A stretch of 36,838 bases of DNA from CAYZRY01 sp964630225 (GTDB lineage Bacteria; Bacillota_I; Bacilli_A; RF39; UBA660), in NCBI GenBank assembly GCA_964630225.1, contig CAZVUK010000008.1:1-36838 (forward strand), read 5' to 3'. Each line of letters opens with the position of its first letter. Positions within the stretch are counted from its first letter, which is position 1. Of the stretch, positions 7,534 to 14,911 are shown piece by piece. A program made the translations under genes and the position numbers. The notes beneath the pieces are model-generated. The model made no database searches. It was not told where the DNA came from and was given only the letters and a program-made list of their open reading frames with translations.

Positions 7534-8409
7534 ATGAAAGAATCAAGTAAATATATAATAGCAACTTTAAAATGTAAAAATGTAGGTCCAGCTAAATTAT
7601 TAAAATACATTAAAGAATCTAATTTTGATTTAAACGTTTTCAAAAAAAAATTAGTTACCTTTTTATCGGATGAAAATTATGAGAATTACGAAAATTATTT
7701 AAGAAGCGCAGAAATTGAAATTTCACAAAATAAAAATAATCAGATAGAAATTATTACAATATTTGATGAAAACTTTCCTCGAAAATTATATGCTAGTTCT
7801 GATCCGGTGTTGTACCTGTATTATAAAGGAAATGTAGAGTTGCTAAATGTGGATAGCTTGGCAATTATTGGGACAAGAAAGCCTAGTGATAAAAGTCTTG
7901 CAAGAGCTTTTGAAGCAGGTAGAATGTTTGCCAAAAAAAACATTCCAATAGTTAGCGGATTAGCATTAGGAGTTGATTCTGAAGCACATAAAGGAGTGAT
8001 GTCTGTACAAGGACAGGCGATAGGCGTATTGCCTTCTGATTTAAAAAAAATTGCTCCGGCTGCTAGTAAACTTTTAGCTGAAGAAATTCTCAAAAATAAC
8101 GGTTGTTTGGTAAGCGAATATTCTGTTGGGAGTATAATTGACAAGTACTGTTTTGTAAAAAGAGATAGGATACAAAGTTTTTTAAGCAATAGTATTTTAG
8201 TTATTGAAGCAAAAGAAAATAGTGGTACTATGATAGCTGTTAATAAATCTTTAAAAGATTTAAAACCAGTATTTCAGTTAATGGAAAACGAAAATGCTTT
8301 GATTAAAAACAAAATTGACTTAGACGAAGTTGGTATTAATGAAATAATTAGCTGTGTAAAAGCACCAAAGAAAGACAAATTAAATTATGAGCAACCCAAA
8401 CTATTTTAA
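7534..8409 (+). CDS. DprA/Smf family (SLOG superfamily) protein
   Basis: ATG 7534 is chosen because GGAGG (7521-7525) lies eight bases upstream; the in-frame TTG at 7528 is too close. The 291-aa product has a small helical N-terminal region (1-60) and then the Rossmann core of DprA: IIGTRKPS (111-118), SGLALGVDSEAHKG (141-154), a GVLPSDL segment (164-170), SEY at about 184, KRDRI (199-203) with the family Arg, and ENSGTM (218-223). Chromosomal DprA loads RecA onto single-stranded DNA in transformation. Here the usual C-terminal winged-helix (DML1-like) domain is missing, there is no topA neighbour, and the gene sits in a mobile island after a PRTase. It is therefore probably a specialised paralogue. 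SLOG proteins also occur in nucleotide-signalling conflict systems, so binding of a nucleotide or of DNA is possible. Confidence 0.88.
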   Translation: MKESSKYIIATLKCKNVGPAKLLKYIKESNFDLNVFKKKLVTFLSDENYENYENYLRSAEIEISQNKNNQIEIITIFDENFPRKLYASSDPVLYLYYKGNVELLNVDSLAIIGTRKPSDKSLARAFEAGRMFAKKNIPIVSGLALGVDSEAHKGVMSVQGQAIGVLPSDLKKIAPAASKLLAEEILKNNGCLVSEYSVGSIIDKYCFVKRDRIQSFLSNSILVIEAKENSGTMIAVNKSLKDLKPVFQLMENENALIKNKIDLDEVGINEIISCVKAPKKDKLNYEQPKLF

Positions 8410-8710
8410 GTAGCAATAATCTTTTCTTATAATGGATTAAACAGAAGTGAATTTTATCTACACGAAAAAAAGAACCTTTAAAATTCTAATAATCATATAG
8501 TTTTTATAGTAAAATGGCAGGAGTACTAAATTATCATGAAATTTGCCATGTGTAATGTGCAAAAAGACCCTTGAAAATGGCAAACTGGAGGCAGAATGGT
8601 TTTTAAAATCGACTTAAATTAGCGTAGATTGATGAATTTAATTTTTAAAAATTCAATAAATACAAGGTTTAACGAATTTTGACTAATTTAGACTAAGAAT
8701 CAATAAAAAC
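8410..8710. other. Non-coding right end of the island with inverted and direct repeats
   Basis: No convincing gene is present. TTTGCCAT (8542-8549) and ATGGCAAA (8577-8584) form a perfect 8-bp inverted repeat, and AAAATGGCA occurs directly repeated at 8511 and 8574. TAAATTAG (8615-8622) is inverted as CTAATTTA (8683-8690). GACTAA occurs twice ten bases apart at 8681 and 8691, just before the tRNA-like repeat. Clustered short repeats beside an attachment core are typical of integrase arm sites or excisionase sites; here this is only an inference because no integrase is seen. Confidence 0.35.
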
Positions 8711-8753
8711 TCCAAAACCTTTGATGGGGGTTCAATTCCCTCTTCTCCTGCCA
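8711..8753. repeat. Putative attachment repeat, copy 2 (tRNA-Trp 3' fragment)
   Basis: This stretch repeats the anticodon-loop-to-CCA part of the tRNA-Trp at 31-73 with five mismatches. There is no 5' half, so it cannot make a tRNA. It is followed by its own terminator (8763-8786), as a real tRNA 3' end would be. This is the expected residue of site-specific integration into a tRNA gene. Confidence 0.8.
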
Positions 8754-8762
8754 TATAATATG

Positions 8763-8786
8763 AAAGCCTTATTTTATAGGCTTTTT
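8763..8786 (+). terminator. Terminator after the tRNA-Trp fragment
   Basis: AAAGCCT (8763-8769) pairs with AGGCTTT (8778-8784) across an 8-nt loop and runs into TTTTTC. It lies ten bases after the fragment, matching the arrangement of the intact tRNA-Trp and its terminator. Confidence 0.75.
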
Positions 8787-8812
8787 CTTATGCATTAAAC
8801 ATATAAAATAAT

Positions 8813-10121
8813 AACAGAAGTATAGCTACAGAGTTCGATGATAAAGTAACTAGCAATGGTATATATGTTAATAGAAATGGTCAAAGAGTAATTATTTTAA
8901 ATCCTAACTCTAATAGAGTTAGAGCTTTCTTTAATACACGAACTAGGACACGATTTAGAAGGACAAAGCTTATATGAAGATTTAAAGCAAACAGTTCTAG
9001 ATTATGACAAGGGAAAAGCAGGCTTTGAGGAAGCAAGAGCTAATCTAACTGAAATATATACTAATTACTATAAAGAGAACAACCTAGATATGAGTGAACT
9101 TAATATAGATAATGAAGCAGTTAATGATATTTTAGGACAAATGTTAGGAGACCAAAACTTTATCAATAAGCTTTCAATGGAAAAACCTAACTTATTCCAA
9201 AAAAATATTTAGATGGTTAGACGATAAGAAGAACTGTTTAAGTCACAAGATAAAGAATATACAAGGTTTTTACAAGATTTTTACAAGGTTTTTACAAGAT
9301 ATAAGAGCAAGGTTTGAAGAGGCCTATAGAAATAATGAAAAGATTGATTCAGGAGATAGAACTAATTATCATGTCAGTGACAATGCTTTAAATGATATCA
9401 ATCTTTTATTACAAGGGAAATATGATACATCTCAGACTATAAAATTAAGAGATTATACTCTCAAACAACTTATTAATATTGGCAAGATTTACCAATGCTT
9501 ATGAACAGCAATCATGTGTTAAGTAACATATTATCAGAACAAGATGCTAAAAATCTTGGAAAATAAGATAACAGAGCTAATTATCATGAACTGGGAGTGC
9601 AAAAATTTTTAAAACCCATAGATAGCTTAGATAACCTGGAAAAAGTATTCAAACATAAAAACGGAAAAGATTATATTGCTTTAACTACTCAATATGATAA
9701 TAAAGGAAACAAGATAATTACTCCTTTATATATTGAAGATAAGGGTCAATACAATCATGTTGAAATTGACACTAACAAAATAAAATCTCTTTATGAGAAA
9801 GATCATTTAGATAATTATTTGAAAAAAAATCTTAAAAATGGGACTTTAAATGTTGTTTATGACAGTAAAAAAAGAACCAGTATCACTAGCGGCCAATCCG
9901 CTAACGACACAAGTTCTTTTTCTACTCAAAATATACCACAAAACCAAGATAATATCAAACCATCTCAATCAAAAGAAGGTGCATGGCAAGAAAGATTAGA
10001 TGCCTTATACAAGACAGATGGAAAAACAACTAACTTTCAAGATATCAAAGTTCAAAAACAAACAGTTAATCTTGGTAGTGATGGTCTCTTTGCTAATAAC
10101 ATATTACAGTTTGATAATTAA
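8813..10121 (+). pseudogene. Decayed prophage-type protein: HELGH metallopeptidase-like domain plus MuF-associated C-terminal domain
   Basis: Joined across frames, the region encodes one long protein fragment. The first part (8813 to about 8920) leads into HELGHDLEG (8937-8963), a zinc-metallopeptidase-like HExxH signature, then an acidic helical region with EAVNDILG. The last part (about 9486-10121) ends with a 174-codon open segment from 9597 that resembles the nuclease-like C-terminal domains of phage MuF or large polyvalent proteins. I count at least four lesions: a shift between 8914 and 8936, a seven-A run (9199-9205) giving TAG at 9210, a 22-bp tandem duplication at 9261-9300, and a shift near 9484 followed by TAA at 9564. 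The family call rests on pattern memory, but the decay is directly visible. The segment starting at 9597 has no proper ribosome site and should not be taken as an intact gene. Confidence 0.72.
9261..9300 (+). repeat. 22-bp tandem duplication inside the pseudogene
   Basis: A unit beginning ACAAGGTTTTTACAAGAT at 9261 recurs at 9283 with period 22. Because 22 is not a multiple of three, the duplication shifts the reading frame, and is one of the visible inactivating changes. Confidence 0.8.
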
Positions 10122-11017
10122 TTTAATAAATATTCTTCGGCACTAGTTTTAGGATAAAGATCCTTCTCAGTCATACTATAACCGCTCATAAAGCTCTGTG
10201 TTAATCCTTTGTAATACCAATCGCTATTTTTTGAGATGCTACTAGCAACCGTTGCATCAAAAAAATAATAATTATCATCTACTTTGACGATGTTCCACAA
10301 ATGATATCCAGCATCTGTTGTTCCGTGGACCATATATGATTCTATTCCTAAATACTGGAATAATATTTGGGCGGATTTAGCATAAGCTGCACAAACTCCG
10401 CTTCCACTAACAAGTGCGCTGTAAGCTGATTGGTTTTTACTTGCAGCAGTAAACAATTTATCATATTTAGTATTAGTTCCAATCCACTCATATACATAAC
10501 GCACTTTTTCTTTATCGATCATTTTGTCTGTATCTTTTTTGATTTTTTCCATAATTACTCTAATTTTTCTGATTCCCAGATGATACTGTTGTTTATAAAT
10601 TAAAGCAGATGACAAAATAACATTTAATTCGCGTGAATCCCTGTTTGAAGATGAATATCCATATCCAGCTAGTTGCAATAATTCTGGATGATCGAGCATT
10701 ATATAATTAAGTGCTTTCATAAAATTAACGTCACACGATCGAACGCTTCTGCATCTATAGTTACTTACATCTAATTTAACTTTATGATTAAACTTCTTAT
10801 AAGCTTTGATAATGTCGTCATAAAATTTTTGTTCTCCACCACTGAGTAATTTATAAAATTTCCCATCACTTTGATACAGATCGTTAATATAAAACTTACT
10901 TTTTTTATCAACGTTTTTATTAGATGGAATATAAGTAAAATAACTATTATAAAAATATGCCGATACAAAGGCAATAACTATTATAATAAGCCAATGTTTT
11001 TTATTAATCTTCTCCAT
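10118..11017 (-). CDS. Membrane-anchored transglutaminase-like protein
   Basis: The 299-aa product begins with a single hydrophobic segment (about 9-25) after a basic start, so it is probably anchored with the rest outside the membrane. A transglutaminase-like core is seen with Cys209 in SGSGVCAAYAKS, His239 in AGYHLWN and Asp254 in YFFDATV, the catalytic order of the family. The ribosome site AGAGGA precedes the ATG. Known relatives act as cysteine peptidases or cross-linkers at the cell surface, but the substrate here is unknown. The gene faces the decayed prophage gene, overlapping its end by four bases, and is divergent from the gene at 11120. Two further Cys in the N-terminal half (in RCRS and RSCD) could form a disulfide. 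Confidence 0.82.
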   Translation of the reverse strand: MEKINKKHWLIIIVIAFVSAYFYNSYFTYIPSNKNVDKKSKFYINDLYQSDGKFYKLLSGGEQKFYDDIIKAYKKFNHKVKLDVSNYRCRSVRSCDVNFMKALNYIMLDHPELLQLAGYGYSSSNRDSRELNVILSSALIYKQQYHLGIRKIRVIMEKIKKDTDKMIDKEKVRYVYEWIGTNTKYDKLFTAASKNQSAYSALVSGSGVCAAYAKSAQILFQYLGIESYMVHGTTDAGYHLWNIVKVDDNYYFFDATVASSISKNSDWYYKGLTQSFMSGYSMTEKDLYPKTSAEEYLLN

Positions 11018-11080
11018 ACTATCCTCTTGTATAAACTATATCATTTATTTTAAATATATATAACTATTTTATATTATTTT

Positions 11081-11089
11081 TGGTATAAT
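11081..11089 (+). promoter_or_regulatory. Extended -10 promoter for the gene at 11120
   Basis: TGgTATAAT is an exact extended -10 motif, with transcription expected about 11096 and the ATG at 11120 after TGAGG. No good -35 is visible. Confidence 0.5.
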
Positions 11090-11119
11090 AAGCACAATAT
11101 TTATATTTATTGAGGCAAT

Positions 11120-11846
11120 ATGAAAGAAGAAAGATTAAATGATNNNNNNNNNNNNNNNNNNNNNNNNNNNNNNNNNNNNNNNNNNNNNNNNNNNNNNNNN
11201 NNNNNNNNNNNNNNNNNNNNNNNNNNNNNNNNNNNNNNNNNNNTTAAATGATGACGAAAGATTAGCCGAAATAGATGAATTATATGGCATAGATAAAGCT
11301 CGATTAATTAAGATAAAAGATTCGCTAGATAATGAATATAAGCATATCTTTGTTGATGTTTTAAATCAATCAATTAAAACTAGTAAAGAAGCCAAAGAAA
11401 AATTAATCGAAACAAAGTATCGATTTGCCTATATAAATCCTGAAATAGAAGCAGAAATGTTAGCTAGTAAGTTCAACGGTTTATTTACTGTTTATTTGGA
11501 TACTGAAAGATCGGCAGAGTACTTTGATATCGATATTGATTCTTACGAATACACTAAGAGCCAATATGGAGTCGATAAAGCTGTTGAACATATTTCTTAT
11601 ACAATGGAACTGGAAAACGGTGATTATGTCGAAGAAAAAAACAAAGTTAATTCACTTATTAGAACACACTTTATAAGGGCAGCTTTAGCAATGACAGATG
11701 AATATTATTTAAATGAACTTAATTTTAATGTACAGAATATTTTTGAAAAGCTCGGTCACGAATACGACATGTCTAAAAAGATTGTGACAAACACTCTTGA
11801 AAAAACATTTATGGATAAAGAAAAGATTAAAAAGCTAACTATGTAG
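11120..11846 (+). CDS. Hypothetical helical protein, interrupted by an assembly gap
   Basis: The ATG at 11120 follows TGAGG and reads eight codons (MKEERLND) before 100 N. The frame resumes at 11244 with LNDDERLAEIDELYG and continues 201 codons to TAG at 11844. The bases before and after the gap share TTAAATGAT. If the contigs simply overlap there, the protein is a continuous ~206 residues in the same frame. It is acidic, mostly helical, without signal or membrane segments and with no recognised family. A start placed at 11139 would be in the wrong frame relative to the ribosome site. It precedes a transporter gene by 23 bases and may be cotranscribed with it. Confidence 0.7.
11144..11243. 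other. Assembly gap of 100 N
   Basis: Exactly 100 unresolved bases, the conventional size for a gap of unknown length. Both flanks carry TTAAATGAT, suggesting that the true gap may be negative or may hide a short repeat. Confidence 0.95.
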
Positions 11847-11869
11847 TATAATAGTTATTAGGAGTATAT

Positions 11870-13063
11870 ATGAAGAGAAAATTTAATTTTTGGGTAATTA
11901 CCGCATTAATATTTGGGATAATAGCAGGAATCTATATTCCAGAAGAAGTTAAAGAAATAAGTTTTATCGGTACAATATATGTAAATTTGTTAAGATTTAT
12001 TATCATACCAGTAATATTTGCTAGTATTTCATTAACAATATACAGTAGCAAAAATGCTAAGGTTAAAACATTAACTAAGACTATTGCGATATTCATTGTA
12101 ATGTTTGTACTTACCTTTTTACTTAGTTCACTTGTCTATATGGCAGTAAATCATTTTGCTAATTTTAAAATAGATAATCTAGACTTGCTTGTATGGGAGG
12201 GTCAAACGACAAATATTAAAATAAGTGATATTATTGTCAGTTTGTTTCCTAATAATATTGTCGATATGATAAAAAATAATGCTATCTTTGCTTTTATTTT
12301 ATTTGCTGCTTTCTTTGGGCTAGCAGCAAGTAAGATTGATAATCCTAAGCCAGTTGTAGATTTCCTTGAAGGGATAAAAGATATATTTAATAAATTAATT
12401 GAATATATTATGTATTTAACTCCGGCTGCAGTCTTTGTCCTTGTTTCAAATACAGTTGCTCAGCACGGTGCTACGATTGTTGGAATGGGAGCTAAGTACA
12501 TAGGTATGGCTTATCTAGCTAGCGTTTTAACTTTAATTCTAATAATGATTTTACCGGTATGGTTCTATGCTAAAGTTAAACCTTTAGAATATATTAAAAA
12601 AGTATCTAAAGTGTGGCTCATTACGACAAGTACTTGCTCGTCAGCAGCTACGCTTCCATACACGATTAGAACTTGTAACAAAGAATTTGGTATTCCAGAA
12701 AAGATCACAAATCTTGTCGTACCACTAGGATGTACTATTCACATGTGTGGTGGGGCGGTATCTTTTTCGCTATTAGCTTTGTTTTCTAGCAGTTTAGTTG
12801 GAATGGATATAACGTTAGGGACATACTTCTTTATGATTATTGGAGCAACATTTATCAATATGGCAGCCCCAGGTATTCCTAATGGCGGAATAGTGCTCGG
12901 AGCAACATATTTATCGATGCTTGGGATACCACTGATATTTATCGGCATTTATAGTGGAATGTATAGACTATTAGACATGGCTTATACAACACTTAATGTA
13001 ACTGGTGATATATCAGCAAATATTTTAATATACGAAAGTGAGCGAAGAAAAACGAATGCTTGA
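11870..13063 (+). CDS. Dicarboxylate/amino acid:cation symporter (DAACS family)
   Basis: A 397-aa polytopic membrane protein of the glutamate/aspartate or dicarboxylate symporter family. The signature serine-rich re-entrant loop appears as TCSSAATLPYTIR (about 262-274). The second half has the conserved GCTIHMCGGA and IGATFINMAAPGIPNGG regions that form hairpin 2 and the substrate site in GltPh-like carriers. It would import an acidic amino acid or dicarboxylate with Na+ or H+. The ribosome site AGGAG precedes the ATG by six bases, and a TATAAT (11847-11852) overlaps the previous stop, though that leader would be very short. Its end overlaps the next gene by 26 bases if that gene starts at 13038. 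The precise substrate cannot be read from sequence. Confidence 0.92.
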   Translation: MKRKFNFWVITALIFGIIAGIYIPEEVKEISFIGTIYVNLLRFIIIPVIFASISLTIYSSKNAKVKTLTKTIAIFIVMFVLTFLLSSLVYMAVNHFANFKIDNLDLLVWEGQTTNIKISDIIVSLFPNNIVDMIKNNAIFAFILFAAFFGLAASKIDNPKPVVDFLEGIKDIFNKLIEYIMYLTPAAVFVLVSNTVAQHGATIVGMGAKYIGMAYLASVLTLILIMILPVWFYAKVKPLEYIKKVSKVWLITTSTCSSAATLPYTIRTCNKEFGIPEKITNLVVPLGCTIHMCGGAVSFSLLALFSSSLVGMDITLGTYFFMIIGATFINMAAPGIPNGGIVLGATYLSMLGIPLIFIGIYSGMYRLLDMAYTTLNVTGDISANILIYESERRKTNA

Positions 13064-13577
13064 AATTGATAAGTTCATAGATGAAAGATATAGAGAATAT
13101 AAAGGATTTGACTTTATAAAAAACATCAGTCAGAATAATCCGGAATTTGCAGAAACACTTGAAAAAGCTTTATTTAATGGGAAGGCTGAGTTCTTTGGTG
13201 AAGAGATATTCGAAGCATTAGATGAACAGAATCACCGTATTATTCCATCGACTGTCGATATCTTTAGAGAAGGATACAACGTCGGTGGTTGCACTACTTG
13301 TTCAATCCAATTAAGTTATGCTTTTAATCACTGCAACATATGCGGTGGTACATTGTCTCCGATAATAGGTACTAAGAATAGTCCTGAAGGAGAACATACT
13401 TGGGTAGTCAAAGATAAAAAAGTATATGACACATCGCTTATGTTAATATTTGATGAGGGTTTGGCCCCAGAATTTGGTTATAACATGGAGAATAGTTATA
13501 ACCCTAATATAGATCCGATATATAGAGCAGCCAAGCACTTTACAAACGATAAAAATCTAAGAAGAAAGGAAAAATAA
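13038..13577 (+). CDS. Uncharacterised Cys/His protein, transglutaminase-like pattern
   Basis: The start is GTG 13038, or ATG 13056 if the overlap with the transporter is smaller; neither has a clear ribosome site. The 179-aa product has no signal or membrane segment. It contains GGCTTCS (Cys85, Cys88), a second CxxC at 99-102 (CNIC), then EHTWVV (His120) and VYDTS (Asp131). The Cys-His-Asp order with HxW and D-T/A-S resembles transglutaminase or papain-like hydrolases, and the two CxxC-type pairs could bind zinc. No exact family is recognised. It overlaps the following flavodoxin gene by one base (TAATG), so the four genes from 11870 to 14421 form one operon. Confidence 0.6.
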   Translation: MSEEKRMLEIDKFIDERYREYKGFDFIKNISQNNPEFAETLEKALFNGKAEFFGEEIFEALDEQNHRIIPSTVDIFREGYNVGGCTTCSIQLSYAFNHCNICGGTLSPIIGTKNSPEGEHTWVVKDKKVYDTSLMLIFDEGLAPEFGYNMENSYNPNIDPIYRAAKHFTNDKNLRRKEK

Positions 13578-14107
13578 TGAAAACAATTATAGTATATGGA
13601 AGTAAATATGGTTCAACCAAAAAATATGCCGATGCTCTAGCTAAAAAGCTAGCAGTTAAAGCCTATACTTTTGATGATGCTAAAGATTTAGATCAATATG
13701 AACAGATTGTTTATCTGGGGGCCGTTTTTGCCGGCGGTTTGCTAGGTTTAAACAAAACATTTAAATCAGTTCCCGGTATAGAGGATAAGAAAATAATTAT
13801 TGCTAGTGTTGGACTATCTGATCCAAAAGATCAAAAGAACACTGCTAATATTAAAAAAGGAATAGCTAAACTTATTCCAGCCGAAGTTATGACTAAAGCT
13901 AGAATTTTCCATTTACGTGGAGGAATAGATTACGGTAATATAACGAAACTTCATTCTTTCATGATGAAGATGGTTTATTTAAGAGCAAAAGCGATTAAAG
14001 ACGAAGAGAAAACTGATGAAGTTGCAGTCTTTATCGATACTTATGGTAAGAAAGTAAACTTTGTCGATTTAGATAGTTTAAAACCCCTTATCGAGGCAGC
14101 TAAATAG
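13577..14107 (+). CDS. Flavodoxin-domain protein (HemG-like)
   Basis: The N-terminus MKTIIVYGSKYGSTKKYADA has the FMN phosphate-binding loop of flavodoxins (SKYGSTKKYA, residues 9-18). The second strand region YLGAVFAGG (about 46-54) and ASVGLSDP (76-83) match the flavin-ring loops. At 176 aa it has the size and layout of flavodoxin-type protoporphyrinogen oxidase-like proteins, but the actual electron partner is unknown. The operon has no haem gene in view. The ATG overlaps the previous stop by one base, and the stop TAG overlaps the next GTG. A soluble cytoplasmic redox role is inferred from fold only. Confidence 0.85.
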   Translation: MKTIIVYGSKYGSTKKYADALAKKLAVKAYTFDDAKDLDQYEQIVYLGAVFAGGLLGLNKTFKSVPGIEDKKIIIASVGLSDPKDQKNTANIKKGIAKLIPAEVMTKARIFHLRGGIDYGNITKLHSFMMKMVYLRAKAIKDEEKTDEVAVFIDTYGKKVNFVDLDSLKPLIEAAK

Positions 14108-14421
14108 TGACAGAAAAGAAACTTTTTACAATGATAGATGAAGAGTTTTTCTGTCAAAACTGTGGCAAAGAAGTCAAACCCCTTGGTTACACAGCGCGCG
14201 ATCACTGTCCTTATTGTTTATATTCGTTGCATGCTGATAACAATCCGGGCGATCGAATGGCCAACTGTCGTGGACTACTTAAACCTACTGGCTTTGAGAA
14301 AGCTACTAAAGATCAAATGAAAATAATCTATACTTGTGATAAATGTGGAATCATTAAAAAGAACAAAATGGCAAAAGATGACAACTATGATTTAATCATC
14401 GAACTTTCAACTAAAGTTTAA
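14107..14421 (+). CDS. RNHCP-domain zinc-binding protein
   Basis: A 104-aa protein with CxxC at 16-19, the eponymous region around ARDHCPYCLYSLH (30-42, Arg31, His33, Cys34, Cys37), Cys54 in NCRG and a second CxxC at 77-80. This matches the RNHCP domain found in small bacterial proteins of unknown function. It probably binds one or two zinc ions. The GTG start overlaps the TAG of the flavodoxin gene, so it is translationally coupled as the last gene of the transporter operon. Confidence 0.85.
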   Translation: MTEKKLFTMIDEEFFCQNCGKEVKPLGYTARDHCPYCLYSLHADNNPGDRMANCRGLLKPTGFEKATKDQMKIIYTCDKCGIIKKNKMAKDDNYDLIIELSTKV

Positions 14422-14456
14422 ATTAATAATGTCAATTATATACATAAATTAAAAAA

Positions 14457-14500
14457 GTACTACAAATACTCAATTCTTTGTAGTACAATGTATTTATAAT
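14457..14500 (+). promoter_or_regulatory. Inverted repeat next to the promoter of the gene at 14513
   Basis: GTACTACAAA (14457-14466) and TTTGTAGTAC (14477-14486) form a perfect 10-bp inverted repeat with a 10-nt spacer, followed by TATAAT at 14495-14500 and a ribosome site AAGGAG. The repeat covers the -35 region, so it may be an operator. On the minus strand it is followed by six T and looks like a terminator, but no minus-strand gene enters from the right for more than a kilobase. On the plus strand there is no T run. Confidence 0.45.
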
Positions 14501-14512
14501 AAGGAGAAAAAT

Positions 14513-14821
14513 ATGAAATTGAATAAAAAGGAAGAAAAGATAGTTGCATATGCGATGCTCATAGGATTGGTAATAGGAACATTATTTGCGTATTTATTTT
14601 TTGTAACGCAAGAAGCTAAATTGGAAATTAATATTGTCTTAGCAGTCGGAGTAGCAATTGGAGCAACCCTTGGTTACTTAATTGGAACTGTGTTAGTCGG
14701 TGGAAACAGGGCATCAAAAAGAGCTCAAAAGAAAGAAACTTCAGCTAAAAAAGCCCCAGTTAAAAAACCAGCAACTAAAAAGAATGTAACAAAAAAGAAA
14801 ACAAATCCTAAAAAGAAATAG
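14513..14821 (+). CDS. Small membrane protein with Lys/Ala/Pro-rich tail
   Basis: The 102-aa product has two transmembrane segments (about 13-32 and 42-65, the second rich in Gly and Ala) and then a ~35-residue tail made almost entirely of Lys, Ala, Pro, Thr and Asn, similar in composition to histone H1-like or nucleoid-binding tails. The tail should face the cytoplasm and could bind nucleic acid or acidic lipid. Family is not recognised. A strong ribosome site (AAGGAG) and a clean terminator right after the stop make it a monocistronic gene. Confidence 0.75.
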   Translation: MKLNKKEEKIVAYAMLIGLVIGTLFAYLFFVTQEAKLEINIVLAVGVAIGATLGYLIGTVLVGGNRASKRAQKKETSAKKAPVKKPATKKNVTKKKTNPKKK

Positions 14822-14842
14822 AAACGCAAGTTTCTTTTTTTT
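14820..14842 (+). terminator. Rho-independent terminator
   Basis: AGAAAC pairs with GTTTCT around a GCAA tetraloop, and the stem runs into eight T. It begins within the stop codon of the small membrane protein. Confidence 0.88.
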
Positions 14843-14911
14843 GTAAAGTAATAAAACGAAATATACTAAATTTCTTCTTAATATGTTAACATTTATATAT
14901 GGAGGATGATT

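Noticed and set aside
7821..8189. Long minus-strand open frame (122 codons) opposite the DprA-like gene
   Set aside because: It mirrors the conserved DprA core, has no ribosome site and no recognisable product; it is a shadow frame.
7534..8409. Normal competence DprA of the chromosome
   Set aside because: It lacks the C-terminal domain, has no topA neighbour and is inside the tRNA-bounded island next to a PRTase.
9597..10121. Intact 174-aa gene
   Set aside because: Its only start is an internal GTG, and the same frame continues upstream past a single TAA (9564) as homologous sequence; it is the end of a decayed gene.
14138..14320. Second plus-strand frame inside the RNHCP gene
   Set aside because: It overlaps conserved zinc-binding codons in another frame and has no start signals.
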